NCBI RefSeq assembly: GCF_902810445.1
Contig: NZ_LR778175.1
Location: 1,631,001-1,695,000 of the forward strand
Direction of reading: 5' to 3'
Length of the DNA stretch: 64,000 nucleotides
From: Candidatus Nitrosacidococcus tergens
Lineage (GTDB): Bacteria; Pseudomonadota; Gammaproteobacteria; Nitrosococcales; Nitrosococcaceae
How positions within the stretch are numbered: position 1 is the stretch's first letter; each line of letters begins with the position of its first letter. A program made the translations under genes and the position numbers. This document shows, one piece after another, positions 7,875 to 16,682 of this stretch. Below the pieces are notes generated by a model. That model had not been told where the DNA came from, ran no database searches, and was given only the letters and a program-made list of their open reading frames with translations.

Positions 7875-9191
7875 ATGAATTTGACTGTTTTTGTCATTTT
7901 TTTCTTGCTTATTACTATTAATGCACTTTATGTTGCAGCCGAATTTGCTATCGTAGGGGTTCGTCGTAGTCAAATTATACACCTTGCAGAAAAAGGAACG
8001 CAGCTGGCAAAAGAGCTATTGCCTGTTGTTAATAATCCTGAATATCTCGATCGTTATATTGCTGCTAGCCAAGTAGGTATTACCTTATCCAGCCTTATTC
8101 TAGGTGCTTATAGTCAAGCAACCGTAGGCAGGGATTTTACTGATTTACTTATAAAATTTAGTATTGATCCATTAGTTGCCCAATCGGTATCGGCAATTAC
8201 CATTCTCATTCTTTTAACTGGGTTACAGGTAGTAGTTGGAGAGTTATTACCCAAATCCCTTGCATTACAGTATCCTGTGCAGCTTGCACTTTACACTTAC
8301 ATACCTATGCGCTGGTCATTAAAGACTTATGGGGCTTTTATCACACTACTCAATAATAGCGGGGTGATACTACTTAGATTTTTGGGGCTTAAGTATTTAC
8401 GGCAGCAGCATATTCATTCTTCTAAAGAGATTGATCTACTGATTACAGAAAGTAGAGAGGCTGGTCTATTTAAACTCCATGAACAACAAAGGTTACATCA
8501 AGCTCTTTCTTTAAGCCAGAAGACTGCAAAACAATTAATGATTCACCGGCGTTTCGTGGCTACCATAGATGAGCAAACCCCTCCAGATCAGCTGTGTCAG
8601 CTTGTTACGCAATCTCCATTTTCTAGTTTACCTGTCCATAGCAGCGAATCAGATAATGTGATCGGCCTTATCTATATTAAAGATATTGCTGCCCACTACA
8701 TAGCTCATCAAGAATTACCTACAGTGCATAGGGTAATGAGACCAGCTGTCAATGTGCTTGATAAAATTACTGGCGATCGACTACTAACGATTATGCGTCA
8801 GCAAAGTGTGCGTAAACTTATTGTGATAGACGAATATGGGGTTATGCAAGGGTTAGTCACCCTGGATGATATCTTGATTACCTTAACTAAAGGAACGAGG
8901 AGAAAATCTAAAGAGAAATACACGCAACCAGAATATCTTCCAAATGGATGGATACGCCTACCTGGTACACTGGGTATAGAAGAGATGATGCTTTGGGTAG
9001 GTATCTCTTGGAGTAGCAGCCAAGCCAATACAGTCGCTGGTCATATCATTTCTATTCTAGAGAGAATTCCTAAGCCTAATGAACGTATTATAGTTGAAGG
9101 GGTTGAAGTTGAAATTGAAGCGCTAGAAGGACCTGTCATTCAATCTATTTTAGTTAAAGTGTTACCCCTATCAGAAAAGAAAAAAACATAA
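7875..9191 (+). CDS. CNNM/CorC-HlyC family transporter, paralogue 1
   Basis: 438 residues. An N-terminal DUF21 (CNNM) membrane domain of about 180 residues (start MNLTVFVIFFLLITINALYV) contains AEFAIVGVRRSQI and GITLSSLILGAYSQ. A pair of CBS domains follows (about 215-340; VIGLIYIKDIA and LIVIDEYGVMQGLVTLDDIL), then a C-terminal CorC_HlyC domain (about 355-430). Such proteins move or regulate Mg, Co or polyamines across the inner membrane and are often annotated hemolysin; transport direction and substrate are unknown here. The second paralogue starts 18 bases later, so they are probably co-expressed and may form a heteromer. The start codon has only a weak ribosome site. Confidence 0.88.
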   Translation: MNLTVFVIFFLLITINALYVAAEFAIVGVRRSQIIHLAEKGTQLAKELLPVVNNPEYLDRYIAASQVGITLSSLILGAYSQATVGRDFTDLLIKFSIDPLVAQSVSAITILILLTGLQVVVGELLPKSLALQYPVQLALYTYIPMRWSLKTYGAFITLLNNSGVILLRFLGLKYLRQQHIHSSKEIDLLITESREAGLFKLHEQQRLHQALSLSQKTAKQLMIHRRFVATIDEQTPPDQLCQLVTQSPFSSLPVHSSESDNVIGLIYIKDIAAHYIAHQELPTVHRVMRPAVNVLDKITGDRLLTIMRQQSVRKLIVIDEYGVMQGLVTLDDILITLTKGTRRKSKEKYTQPEYLPNGWIRLPGTLGIEEMMLWVGISWSSSQANTVAGHIISILERIPKPNERIIVEGVEVEIEALEGPVIQSILVKVLPLSEKKKT

Positions 9192-9209
9192 TTTTATAAT
9201 TAAATTCAT

Positions 9210-10511
9210 TTGTTTATTTCAATTCTTAGTATCCTATTTCTTATTCTCCTAAATGGGCTTTTTGTAGCTGCTGAATTTGCAATTATTAGTGTGCCACGAG
9301 CAGCAATAGAGAATCAGTCTGCAGCAAATAACCCCCATGCCTTACAAATACAAAATATACTCAAAGACCCTATTCAACAAGATTATTATTTTGCGACTGC
9401 CCAATTAGGAATAACCTTAGCAAGTTTAGGGTTAGGTATGTATGGCGAGCATAAAATTGCTCATGGTCTTATTATATGGTTTGAGCACTTTGATGTCTTT
9501 TACTGGATAACACCCCATACCGTTGCAAGTGCTCTAGCAATTGCTATTCTTACTTATTTCCATATCGTTTTAGGGGAAATTATCCCTAAAACACTTACCC
9601 TGATTAATTCAGAGGCAATTGCACTTTGGATTATTCGACCAATGAGAACAGCTCAATTTATCTTCTATCCCCTTGTGGTTATACTCAATAGGCTAGGTAG
9701 TCTAATTTTAAAGAGGATAGGTGTTAATCGTCATCTTGCAAATAGTCACTACTATACACCTGAGGAAATTCAACTTATTGTAGAGGAGAGTCAGAAAAGT
9801 GGCACTATAAACGAAGAAGCAGGACAGATAGTGCATGAACTACTTGAGCTTGGTGAATTTACTGCCCAAGAAGTAATGACTCCTAGGGTACATATTACTG
9901 GAATCCCTCTTGATGCTACTGTAGAGGAATTAGCAGCTATTGTTCATCAATCTCAACATACTCGTTATCCAGTATATGAGGAAGCCTTAGATCAAATTCT
10001 TGGTTTTATTCATATTAAAGATGTACTTCATTTACTATGTACTAATACTGTTATTGAACGGCAAAATATTCATCCTTTATCCTTTATCCCAGAGACAGCT
10101 ACTGTAGATAGTATTTTAGCTGCTATGCGTCGTGCTCATACCCATATGGTAGTGATTATTGATGAATACGGGGGCACTTCAGGGCTTGTTACTATTGAGG
10201 ATCTTTGTGAAGAAATTGTAGGAGATATTGAGAAAGAAGAAGACGAGGCTATTCCTTATTCTCAAGATAGTTTGCTTATTCCTGGCATTTGGCGACTTGA
10301 TAAGGTAAGTGAAGCTTTAGGGTTAGATGATGAAGCTCTTGATCATGAAGAGGTGGACACCTTAGGTGGGCTTGTACTTCATTTATTGGGTCGTGAACCT
10401 ATCATCAATGATACCGTAATTTATAGGGGTATTCATATTAAAGTAAGTGCATTAGAGGGTCATGGAGTAAAATGGTGTGTACTTACCCCAAAACAAGATG
10501 ATGAGAGTTAA
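9210..10511 (+). CDS. CNNM/CorC-HlyC family transporter, paralogue 2
   Basis: 433 residues with the same plan as the preceding gene: DUF21 membrane domain (FVAAEFAIISVPRAAIE, GITLASLGLGMYGE, GEIIPKTLTLINSEAIAL), two CBS domains (GFIHIKDVLHL and MVVIIDEYGGTSGLVTIEDL, about 200-335), and a CorC_HlyC domain (from about 345). This copy keeps the common family motif VIIDEYGGTSGLVT, while copy 1 has VIDEYGVMQGLVT, so copy 2 looks the more orthodox. Its sequence resembles the YtfL/PaeA branch, some members of which export polyamines; that link is inference. The start is TTG without a clear ribosome site, consistent with translation coupled to the gene 18 bases upstream. Confidence 0.88.
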   Translation: MFISILSILFLILLNGLFVAAEFAIISVPRAAIENQSAANNPHALQIQNILKDPIQQDYYFATAQLGITLASLGLGMYGEHKIAHGLIIWFEHFDVFYWITPHTVASALAIAILTYFHIVLGEIIPKTLTLINSEAIALWIIRPMRTAQFIFYPLVVILNRLGSLILKRIGVNRHLANSHYYTPEEIQLIVEESQKSGTINEEAGQIVHELLELGEFTAQEVMTPRVHITGIPLDATVEELAAIVHQSQHTRYPVYEEALDQILGFIHIKDVLHLLCTNTVIERQNIHPLSFIPETATVDSILAAMRRAHTHMVVIIDEYGGTSGLVTIEDLCEEIVGDIEKEEDEAIPYSQDSLLIPGIWRLDKVSEALGLDDEALDHEEVDTLGGLVLHLLGREPIINDTVIYRGIHIKVSALEGHGVKWCVLTPKQDDES

Positions 10512-10538
10512 GCTATCCTTTTAGATAAAGAATTTTTC

Positions 10539-10943
10539 TCATAGCTCTAACTCCAATTCTCTATAAGCTCCTTGTTGAAATTTAAAACATCGCATTTCAA
10601 GTACACCTTTGATATTCAAGGAAATAATAAAATAAAATGCTTCAGGATAAGCTGCTTGAATAGTATCGCTTTTAGATGGAATCGGTGGAGAGTGAGGATG
10701 AGAGTGATAAATACCAAATAAAGACTCTCCTTGCTCCCGAATCTGATTCATAACTCTAATCTGAGTTTCTGGATTTAGCAAAAATTGGGTATCAGGATAA
10801 GAAGCAATATTCTCAACTGGATGGCATCGAGTAGGTATACCATCTAAAGCACTAATTAATCCACAAATCTCTTGTTGAGAACTGGCTTGTGCTTGAGCTA
10901 GTAGCTGGTTAGCAATAGTTCTAGGAATTATAATCCTTTCCAT
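10539..10943 (-). CDS. JAMM (Mov34/MPN, M67) zinc metallopeptidase
   Basis: 134 residues with a full JAMM zinc site: Glu25 in EICGLI, then HSHPHSPPIPSKSD with His80, His82, Ser90 and Asp93. Small bacterial JAMM proteins cut after the C-terminal di-glycine of ubiquitin-like sulfur carriers (ThiS, MoaD, CysO-like) or de-conjugate them. The gene follows the MoeB/ThiF E1-like gene by 23 bases on the same strand, the usual partnership of an activating enzyme with a carrier-trimming peptidase. No sulfur-carrier gene lies in the window, so the partner must be elsewhere. Substrate specificity is inferred from context, not visible. Confidence 0.9.
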   Translation of the reverse strand: MERIIIPRTIANQLLAQAQASSQQEICGLISALDGIPTRCHPVENIASYPDTQFLLNPETQIRVMNQIREQGESLFGIYHSHPHSPPIPSKSDTIQAAYPEAFYFIISLNIKGVLEMRCFKFQQGAYRELELEL

Positions 10944-10966
10944 AAAGTATAAATGATAAAACAGTC

Positions 10967-11710
10967 TTAACTACAGATCGGACATTTTGGATCTTTAGCA
11001 ATAGTCATTTCTTGCCAGCCCATATTCACAGCATCAACAAGAAGTAGCCGATTATATTGTTTTCTTCCTAAATTAAGTAATAGCCTAAGTGCTTCTGCTG
11101 CTTGAATACTACCAATAATACCTAATAAAGGGCTAAATACACCACTTTGAGTACAGGTTTCTTCTTCCTCTTGAGCGATCTCGTTATATAAACAGTGATA
11201 GCAAGCACTATCTTGCTGGCGATTGTCAAAAATAGCCACTTGCCCTTGAGTACGAATGGCTGATCCGGATATAAATGGTTTACCTAAATGTGCACAAGAA
11301 GCATTTAAATCAAATCGGGTTGCAAAATTATCGCTTCCATCAATAACAATATCCACCTGATCAACAATTCTTTTATGCTCTTTATCTGTAAAATAAGCTG
11401 GAATTGCTTCTATCTGTATCTCAGGGTTAAGTGCTAGCATACGATTTTTTGCTGAATCTACTTTATTTGTTCCAATAGTTTGGGTGTTATGAATAATTTG
11501 CCGCTGTAAATTAGAGAGCTCTACTTGATCCGGATCAACTAAAATAATTTTCCCAATACCAGATCCAGCAAGATATAAAGCAATGGGCGATCCTAAACCA
11601 CCTACACCCACCAATAAGACTTTTGATTTTAACAGCCTTTCTTGGCCTTCAATATCAATTTGAGGCAGTAGAATATGCCGACTATAGCGAAGTAACTGCT
11701 GATCATTCAT
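10967..11710 (-). CDS. moeB: MoeB/ThiF-type adenylyltransferase (E1-like)
   Basis: 247 residues. It adenylates the C-terminus of a ubiquitin-like sulfur carrier with ATP, for molybdopterin (MoaD) or thiazole (ThiS) synthesis. The nucleotide-binding loop is VGVGGLGSPIALYLAGSGIG (34-53), with Asp59 in LVDPDQVELSNLQRQ. The zinc site is C170-x2-C173 and C243-x2-C246, and Cys186 in ETCTQSGVF is in the position of the conserved crossover cysteine. MoeB and ThiF cannot be told apart reliably by sequence; MoeB is the label usually given to this length. It lies between prmC and the JAMM peptidase gene on the same strand. Confidence 0.88.
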   Translation of the reverse strand: MNDQQLLRYSRHILLPQIDIEGQERLLKSKVLLVGVGGLGSPIALYLAGSGIGKIILVDPDQVELSNLQRQIIHNTQTIGTNKVDSAKNRMLALNPEIQIEAIPAYFTDKEHKRIVDQVDIVIDGSDNFATRFDLNASCAHLGKPFISGSAIRTQGQVAIFDNRQQDSACYHCLYNEIAQEEEETCTQSGVFSPLLGIIGSIQAAEALRLLLNLGRKQYNRLLLVDAVNMGWQEMTIAKDPKCPICS

Positions 11711-11761
11711 ATTTTTCTAAATTTATCCTATGTCTTCATAGGATAGTCATCCTCTGATGGT

Positions 11762-12628
11762 TCATGGATGCCACTGTCCGACAATGACTCTAGGTTGTCC
11801 TGCTAAGTCCAGAAAATCTACTACTTGCCGGTAACCTAATTCTATAAAAAGTTTTACTAACTCTATACCTTGATTGTAACCATGTTCAATAAGTAACCAT
11901 CCTTCTGAAGCGAGATATTCTCTTGCCTTATCTGCAATATGGTAAATTATTTCTAGTCCTTTATTATCTGCTACTAAAGCTTGATAGGGCTCATACCACA
12001 ATCCATCTTGAATCAGATGTGGATCTTCTTTATCAATATAAGGAGGATTGCTAACAATCACTTCAAATATTTCTCCCTGAAGAGGGTTGAACCAATCTCC
12101 TTGTCTAAAAGTAATATTGCTTAATTTCAAATTTTCTTTATTTATTTGCGCTATTTTTAGCGCTGACACCGAAATGTCTGTAGCAATAATTTGTGTTTGC
12201 GGGCATTCGCTAGCAATTGCTAAGGCAATTGCCCCACTTCCTGTGCCTAAATCAGCAATTTTTAACAATCTGTTAGATACTTTTTCCAGTGCAAGGCTTA
12301 CTAAAAGCTCTGTTTCTGGACGTGGGATGAGGGTAGCTCGGTTTACTTTCAAAGTGAAAGCCCAGAACCCTTGCTCTTCTAGGATATAAGCTAGAGGTTC
12401 ATGGGATAAGCGTCGCTGTATCGCCTGCAATAGAAGCTTTTGTTGTGTTGAAGTAAGTAACTGATTGGGCCAAGTGTGGAGATAACTATGATTCGTCTGT
12501 AATACCCAGCTAACTAATCTTTCAGCTTCCCAATAGCCGCACTCTAAATGGGTAAAATATTTTTTAGTTTCAGCAATTGCAGCAGAGATAGAAAGATGAG
12601 ATGCAGTTAATAAATTTTTTTGATCCAA
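11762..12628 (-). CDS. prmC: PrmC, release factor glutamine methyltransferase
   Basis: PrmC (HemK) methylates the glutamine of the GGQ motif in release factors 1 and 2 with SAM, improving translation termination. The 288-residue protein has the N-terminal helical release-factor-binding domain, ILEEQGFWAFTLKVNRATLI and PRPETELLV (about 82-110), SAM motif DLGTGSGAIALA (127-138) and the catalytic NPPY (194-197). The start is TTG at 12628 with a distant AGGA. In many bacteria prmC follows prfA; here no prfA is adjacent and the neighbours are moeB and the JAMM gene, as in several gammaproteobacterial genomes. Confidence 0.95.
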   Translation of the reverse strand: MDQKNLLTASHLSISAAIAETKKYFTHLECGYWEAERLVSWVLQTNHSYLHTWPNQLLTSTQQKLLLQAIQRRLSHEPLAYILEEQGFWAFTLKVNRATLIPRPETELLVSLALEKVSNRLLKIADLGTGSGAIALAIASECPQTQIIATDISVSALKIAQINKENLKLSNITFRQGDWFNPLQGEIFEVIVSNPPYIDKEDPHLIQDGLWYEPYQALVADNKGLEIIYHIADKAREYLASEGWLLIEHGYNQGIELVKLFIELGYRQVVDFLDLAGQPRVIVGQWHP

Positions 12629-12779
12629 TATCTTTTATTTTCCTAGATGCTACAGTTAAGTTAATAACAAACTTAGGATTCGTTATACTTAGTGAAAATT
12701 TCAAAAAGTTCCTTAAAATAGTGTCTTACTACTTATATTGAGAAACATCCGTAAAATAGTTTGGAGAGTAATAACTTAA

Positions 12780-13745
12780 ATGAATAATAATACTATCTGT
12801 ATTGTAGGAGGTACAGGGTTTGTCGGTTATCATCTCACTTCCTACTTGGTAGAGCAGGGCTATAAAGTTCGTATTTTAACTCGACATTGGCAACGTCACC
12901 GAAATATGCTTCTACTACCTGGCGTACAACTTAGAGAAATAGATGTATATGATATTTCGGCTCTAAGTAATCAATTTTATGATTGTCACACTGTGATTAA
13001 CCTTGCAGGTATTTTAAACGATGGTTTGCAGTCAGGTTACGGATATAATCATGTACATGTCACTTTGCCAGAAAAGATTGGCCAAGCGTGCCTTGACTCT
13101 GGGATTAAACGCTTATTCCATATGAGTGCCCTGAATGCAGATAGCAATAAAGGAGCAAGTTATTACTTGCGGAGTAAAGGTGAAGGGGAAGCTCAACTTC
13201 AACATTTAGCCAGACAAGGATTACAAGTAGCTATTTTTCGCCCCTCAGTGATCTTTGGCCCTGGTGATTATTTTTTTAACCAATTTGCCTCCCTATTGAC
13301 TTATATTCCCTTCGTTTTTCCTCTAGCTTGCCCTAATGCCACTTTTTCTCCTATCTATGTTGGAGATGTAATACAAGCCATTTATTTTGTACTTACAGAA
13401 AAACCAGCTCTAGAATCACCCTACGAATTATGTGGTCCTAACACTTATACCTTACAGCAACTTGTAGAGTATACTGCTCAAGTTATGGGTATAAAAAGAA
13501 AAATTATTCCTCTTTCCGATGCGTGGAGTTTAAAGCAAGCAGCAATTTTAGAGCGATTCCCTAAAAAACTCTTTTCTAAGGATAATTATGCTACTCTGCA
13601 GGTACCTAGCGTTTGCCATCAAAATAGGCTAGCTGAATTAGAAATTACCCCTACTCTAGTTGAGGCAATAGTTCCTAAATATTTGATACGCAACGATCAA
13701 AGAGAGAATTACTTTAGATTTCGTCAGCGAGCACAACGTGGTTAA
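12780..13745 (+). CDS. NDUFA9-like NAD(P)-binding SDR-family protein
   Basis: 321 residues of an atypical extended short-chain dehydrogenase. The Rossmann loop IVGGTGFVGYHL (about 8-19) starts the protein, with RPSVIFGPGDYFFNQF (about 157-172) and a GPNTYTLQQLVEYTAQVMG segment (about 220-238) as in the complex I NDUFA9-like group. The catalytic Tyr-x3-Lys is seen as YYLRSKGEGEAQL (about 128-140). Bacterial members are usually annotated complex I NDUFA9 subunit family or nucleoside-diphosphate-sugar epimerase; their reaction is not defined. It lies 14 bases upstream of cca on the same strand. A GGAG lies about 15 bases before the ATG, rather far. Confidence 0.88.
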   Translation: MNNNTICIVGGTGFVGYHLTSYLVEQGYKVRILTRHWQRHRNMLLLPGVQLREIDVYDISALSNQFYDCHTVINLAGILNDGLQSGYGYNHVHVTLPEKIGQACLDSGIKRLFHMSALNADSNKGASYYLRSKGEGEAQLQHLARQGLQVAIFRPSVIFGPGDYFFNQFASLLTYIPFVFPLACPNATFSPIYVGDVIQAIYFVLTEKPALESPYELCGPNTYTLQQLVEYTAQVMGIKRKIIPLSDAWSLKQAAILERFPKKLFSKDNYATLQVPSVCHQNRLAELEITPTLVEAIVPKYLIRNDQRENYFRFRQRAQRG

Positions 13746-13759
13746 TCATAAATAAATTT

Positions 13760-14962
13760 TTGAAAATTTATCTAGTAGGTGGTGCAATACGGGATAAGCT
13801 ACTTGGGTATCCTATAAAGGAGCGTGATTACGTAATAGTTGGTACTACTTCTGAAGAGCTTATAGCTCAAGGATTTACCTCTGTAGGAAAGGATTTTCCT
13901 GTATTTCTCCACCCAGAGACTAAAGAAGAATATGCTCTAGCTCGTACTGAGCGTAAAACAAAGCCTGGCTATAAAGGGTTTCAAGTTTATGCTTCTCCTG
14001 AAATTACTTTAGAAGAAGATTTACAACGCCGTGATTTAACCATTAATGCTATTGCTCAAGATGAAAATGGCACATTAATTGATCCTTTCGGTGGACAAAG
14101 AGATTTAAAAAATAAAATATTACGTCATATATCTTTAGCGTTTGTTGAAGATCCGGTACGGATTTTGCGTATTGCACGATTTGCTGCTCGATTTAATTTT
14201 TCTATTGCTTCTGAAACTTTAGATCTTATGAGGCAAATGGTAACCAATAGAGAAGTAGATCACCTGACCCCTGAACGAGTTTGGAAAGAACTTGAACGAG
14301 CTCTTCAAGAAAAATACCCTCAAAACTTTTTTAAAACTTTAAGGGCGTGCGATGCTTTGGCGAAAATATTTCCAGAAATTGAGTCTCTATTTCATATCCC
14401 TATTGAGAGGAATACAAGTACAGAAGATAATATGGGAGAATACACTCTATCTCTTTTAAAAGCTGCTGCTATTTTAGCTTTAGATACCCAAATCCAATTT
14501 GGGCTTTTAGTGCACGCTTTTGGTAAAAGTAATTTGTATGCTAAATCAGCTGCTAATCGAGAGGAGCTACTTATTTCTACCTTTTGTAATCGGTTGCGAA
14601 TTCCGAACATCTATCAAGAGTTTGCGGTTTTAGTCGCTCGTTATTACCCTCAGCTTAACCAATCCCAGCGTTTATCTGCTAAAGAGCTACTTATCTTGCT
14701 ACAGAATTTAGACGCCTTTCGCCGTTCAGATCGGTTTGAGAAATTTCTATTAGTTTGTAAAACTATATATGAAAAGCAAAAAAATAATTATTGCTGTAAT
14801 ACACAAATATTAAAACCTGCTTATCAGGCAGCGGTAAAAGTAAATATACAACAAATTATAGCGGATGGATTTAAAGGAAAAGCAATTGGGGAGCAATTAT
14901 ATTGCCGGCGTATTAATGCTATTGATCAACTAAAATTACAAGATATTACTAATCAGATTTGA
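13760..14962 (+). CDS. cca: CCA tRNA nucleotidyltransferase with degenerate HD domain
   Basis: 400 residues, start TTG. It adds or repairs the 3' CCA of tRNAs. The catalytic head is normal: YLVGGAIRDKLLG, ERDYVIVG (Glu21/Asp23 metal site, as in relatives), RTERKTKPGYKGF, RRDLTINAIAQ, and DPVRILRIARFAARF (131-145). In E. coli Cca the C-terminal half is an HD phosphohydrolase. Here the region aligns in length, but the active-site residues are gone: GIHT has become GEYT (226-229), CHDLGK has become VHAFGK (251-256), and the GHGPAG and EFHD motifs are not present. So nucleotidyltransfer should work while the 2',3'-cyclic phosphatase activity should not. The end overlaps the convergent acetyltransferase gene by 14 bases. 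Confidence 0.94.
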   Translation: MKIYLVGGAIRDKLLGYPIKERDYVIVGTTSEELIAQGFTSVGKDFPVFLHPETKEEYALARTERKTKPGYKGFQVYASPEITLEEDLQRRDLTINAIAQDENGTLIDPFGGQRDLKNKILRHISLAFVEDPVRILRIARFAARFNFSIASETLDLMRQMVTNREVDHLTPERVWKELERALQEKYPQNFFKTLRACDALAKIFPEIESLFHIPIERNTSTEDNMGEYTLSLLKAAAILALDTQIQFGLLVHAFGKSNLYAKSAANREELLISTFCNRLRIPNIYQEFAVLVARYYPQLNQSQRLSAKELLILLQNLDAFRRSDRFEKFLLVCKTIYEKQKNNYCCNTQILKPAYQAAVKVNIQQIIADGFKGKAIGEQLYCRRINAIDQLKLQDITNQI

Positions 14963-15965
14963 TAGATTTTTGCCGAATCCATTGTTTTATTTTCTGTTTT
15001 ACTCCTATTTTCTCTAGCGTATCTCCGATGAGTTTAGATAGATTATCAATCAATCGATGGGTAAAAAATAGTAATTGATTCGCAAGTGTTTTTTCCATAA
15101 CCCAAAGGTTAGCGCAGTTTATTTGATGGGTTGCAAATCTAGCTTTTTGCCCTGTTGATTTATCCCCTCCTCCTTCTGTAAAATCAAACCACTGATAATG
15201 ACTCTGTTCTTGAAGGTGTAACAGTACAAGCCATAATAATACAGTGCCTGGAGAGAAAGAGTTAAGTGGGTGATTATTAATATATCCTAGATATTGATAT
15301 AGAACTACCCCATCAATAATAGGGCAATAAAGATAAGCAAGTGGATTATTTTTATCATCAAAAATAATATAACCAAGAGCAGCACCTTGTGCACCATCTT
15401 TTAGCATGGTGTCATAAAATTGTTTATCCTCAGGTAGTCCGGCATCAAATAAATTTTCTTGATAAGTCTTTTTAGAAATAGTTCGTGCAATAGGATAGAA
15501 CTCGGTTAATTCTGCTACAGTACGATACTCACGCCAATTTATTTGCCCCCCACAAGCATCGGCAAATTTCCGCTCTTTACGCCGAAGAGTAGAGCGAGTT
15601 TTATTTGAGAAATGATTTATGTATTTATCTGCACCGAGTTTTAAATCTACAAAACAGCGCTGATAGCTATCTGCAGTATATATAAGATAGTTTGAGATTT
15701 TAGTTAGCTTAGTCGATATTTGCTGAACAGGTAAAGATCGTAATAGAGATGGACGATTACCATCACTTTTAACCAATGTAATAACTTCATTGAGGGTAAA
15801 CCCATTTTTATGAAAAATAATCCAAGAAGAATGATAGTGATAAGTCAATAGTAAAAGCTTTTTACGATAAAGGATTAAATCCCCTAAACGGAATGAAAGT
15901 AAAACTTCCTTTTCACTTCTGGGTAAATGCTGCAGATCAGAGCTATTTATTTTCTTAGAATTCAT
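14949..15965 (-). CDS. GNAT-fold acyltransferase, CelD/BcsL-like
   Basis: 338 residues with the Acetyltransf_6 (CelD-like) arrangement. An N-terminal half is followed by a loop RSTLRRKERKFADACGG, a second GNAT-type half with GYIIFDDKNNPLAYLYCPII, YQYLGYINNHPLNSFSPG (acyl-CoA-type site) and YQWFDFTEGGGDKSTGQKAR, a typical conserved ending. A basic amphipathic tail (LEKIGVKQKIKQWIRQKSIK) closes the protein. Members acylate polysaccharide or lipid precursors; the substrate here is unknown. It stands alone, converging with cca by a 14-base overlap, with about 500 gene-free bases upstream. Confidence 0.8.
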   Translation of the reverse strand: MNSKKINSSDLQHLPRSEKEVLLSFRLGDLILYRKKLLLLTYHYHSSWIIFHKNGFTLNEVITLVKSDGNRPSLLRSLPVQQISTKLTKISNYLIYTADSYQRCFVDLKLGADKYINHFSNKTRSTLRRKERKFADACGGQINWREYRTVAELTEFYPIARTISKKTYQENLFDAGLPEDKQFYDTMLKDGAQGAALGYIIFDDKNNPLAYLYCPIIDGVVLYQYLGYINNHPLNSFSPGTVLLWLVLLHLQEQSHYQWFDFTEGGGDKSTGQKARFATHQINCANLWVMEKTLANQLLFFTHRLIDNLSKLIGDTLEKIGVKQKIKQWIRQKSIKSD

Positions 15966-16462
15966 TTTCTGCTTACTCTATAATACGTTAGAACAAGAAA
16001 ATAGATAGTAGATATTACTTATTTACAAAACTATCTATATAGCTATAATGGCTAGTGTTATCAAAGGATAGAATTTAAAGGTTTCTACAGATTTATCAGA
16101 ATTTGCAATTGCATATATATATAAATAATAGCTAACTCTATATTTAAGTAGAAGTTTTACTATTAGAATCTCCAATATCTCTGTTTAAGGTACCACATAG
16201 ATAAGTTACAGCTGAAATTTGCTTTAATCTGCTAGTCAGCATAGCTACGTGATTTAAGTAAATTCCTATAAATATCCTACCTATACCTAGCTAAAAATAA
16301 TAGATTTCCTTAGGATCTTATACAGATCGATAATATATCTTTATTAGAATTAAGGCATCTACCAATTAAAAGATATATTATTTTTACATTTTTATTATTT
16401 AATAATAAACTATAATTAAATTGAGGATTAGAGATGGTGCTAACAAACCTTAGTAACCTGTA
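15966..16462. other. Gene-free stretch, about 500 bases
   Basis: Strongly AT-rich sequence between the divergent side of the acetyltransferase gene and the 3' end of tRNA-Ser. I see no convincing coding frame, no RNA signature and no clear terminator hairpin with a T-run. It should contain the acetyltransferase promoter (several TATAAT-like words around 16040-16110), but AT content makes any single call unsafe. Confidence 0.5.
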
Positions 16463-16552
16463 TGGCGGAGAGGGAGGGGTTCGAACCCTCGATACGTGTT
16501 AGCGTATACACACTTTCCAGGCGTGCGCCTTCGACCGCTCGGCCACCTCTCC
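16463..16552 (-). tRNA. tRNA-Ser (anticodon GGA)
   Basis: Read on the minus strand the 90 bases fold as a class II tRNA. The acceptor arm is GGAGAGG paired with CCTCTCC, the discriminator is G, and the CCA is encoded (16465-16463). The anticodon loop CTGGAAA contains GGA, reading UCC/UCU serine codons. A long variable arm (GTGTATACGCTAACACG region) and T arm GAGGG-TTCGAAC-CCCTC complete the fold. The long variable arm and anticodon both say serine. It is transcribed away from rho. Confidence 0.97.
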
Positions 16553-16682
16553 CAATATGATGATCGCACTTAAACCTAAAAGCATAACCTAGAATTGCCA
16601 ATGGTGCAATTTATTACTTATATATTTGTTACCTATTTATTCATATTTTCTTAAACAATTTTTAAAAATCTAAATAATTCCC

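Noticed and set aside
13819..13828. Glu instead of Asp at the first metal position (ERD) of the CCA enzyme head
   Set aside because: Other gammaproteobacterial Cca proteins also have E-x-D here, so it is normal variation, unlike the HD-domain losses.
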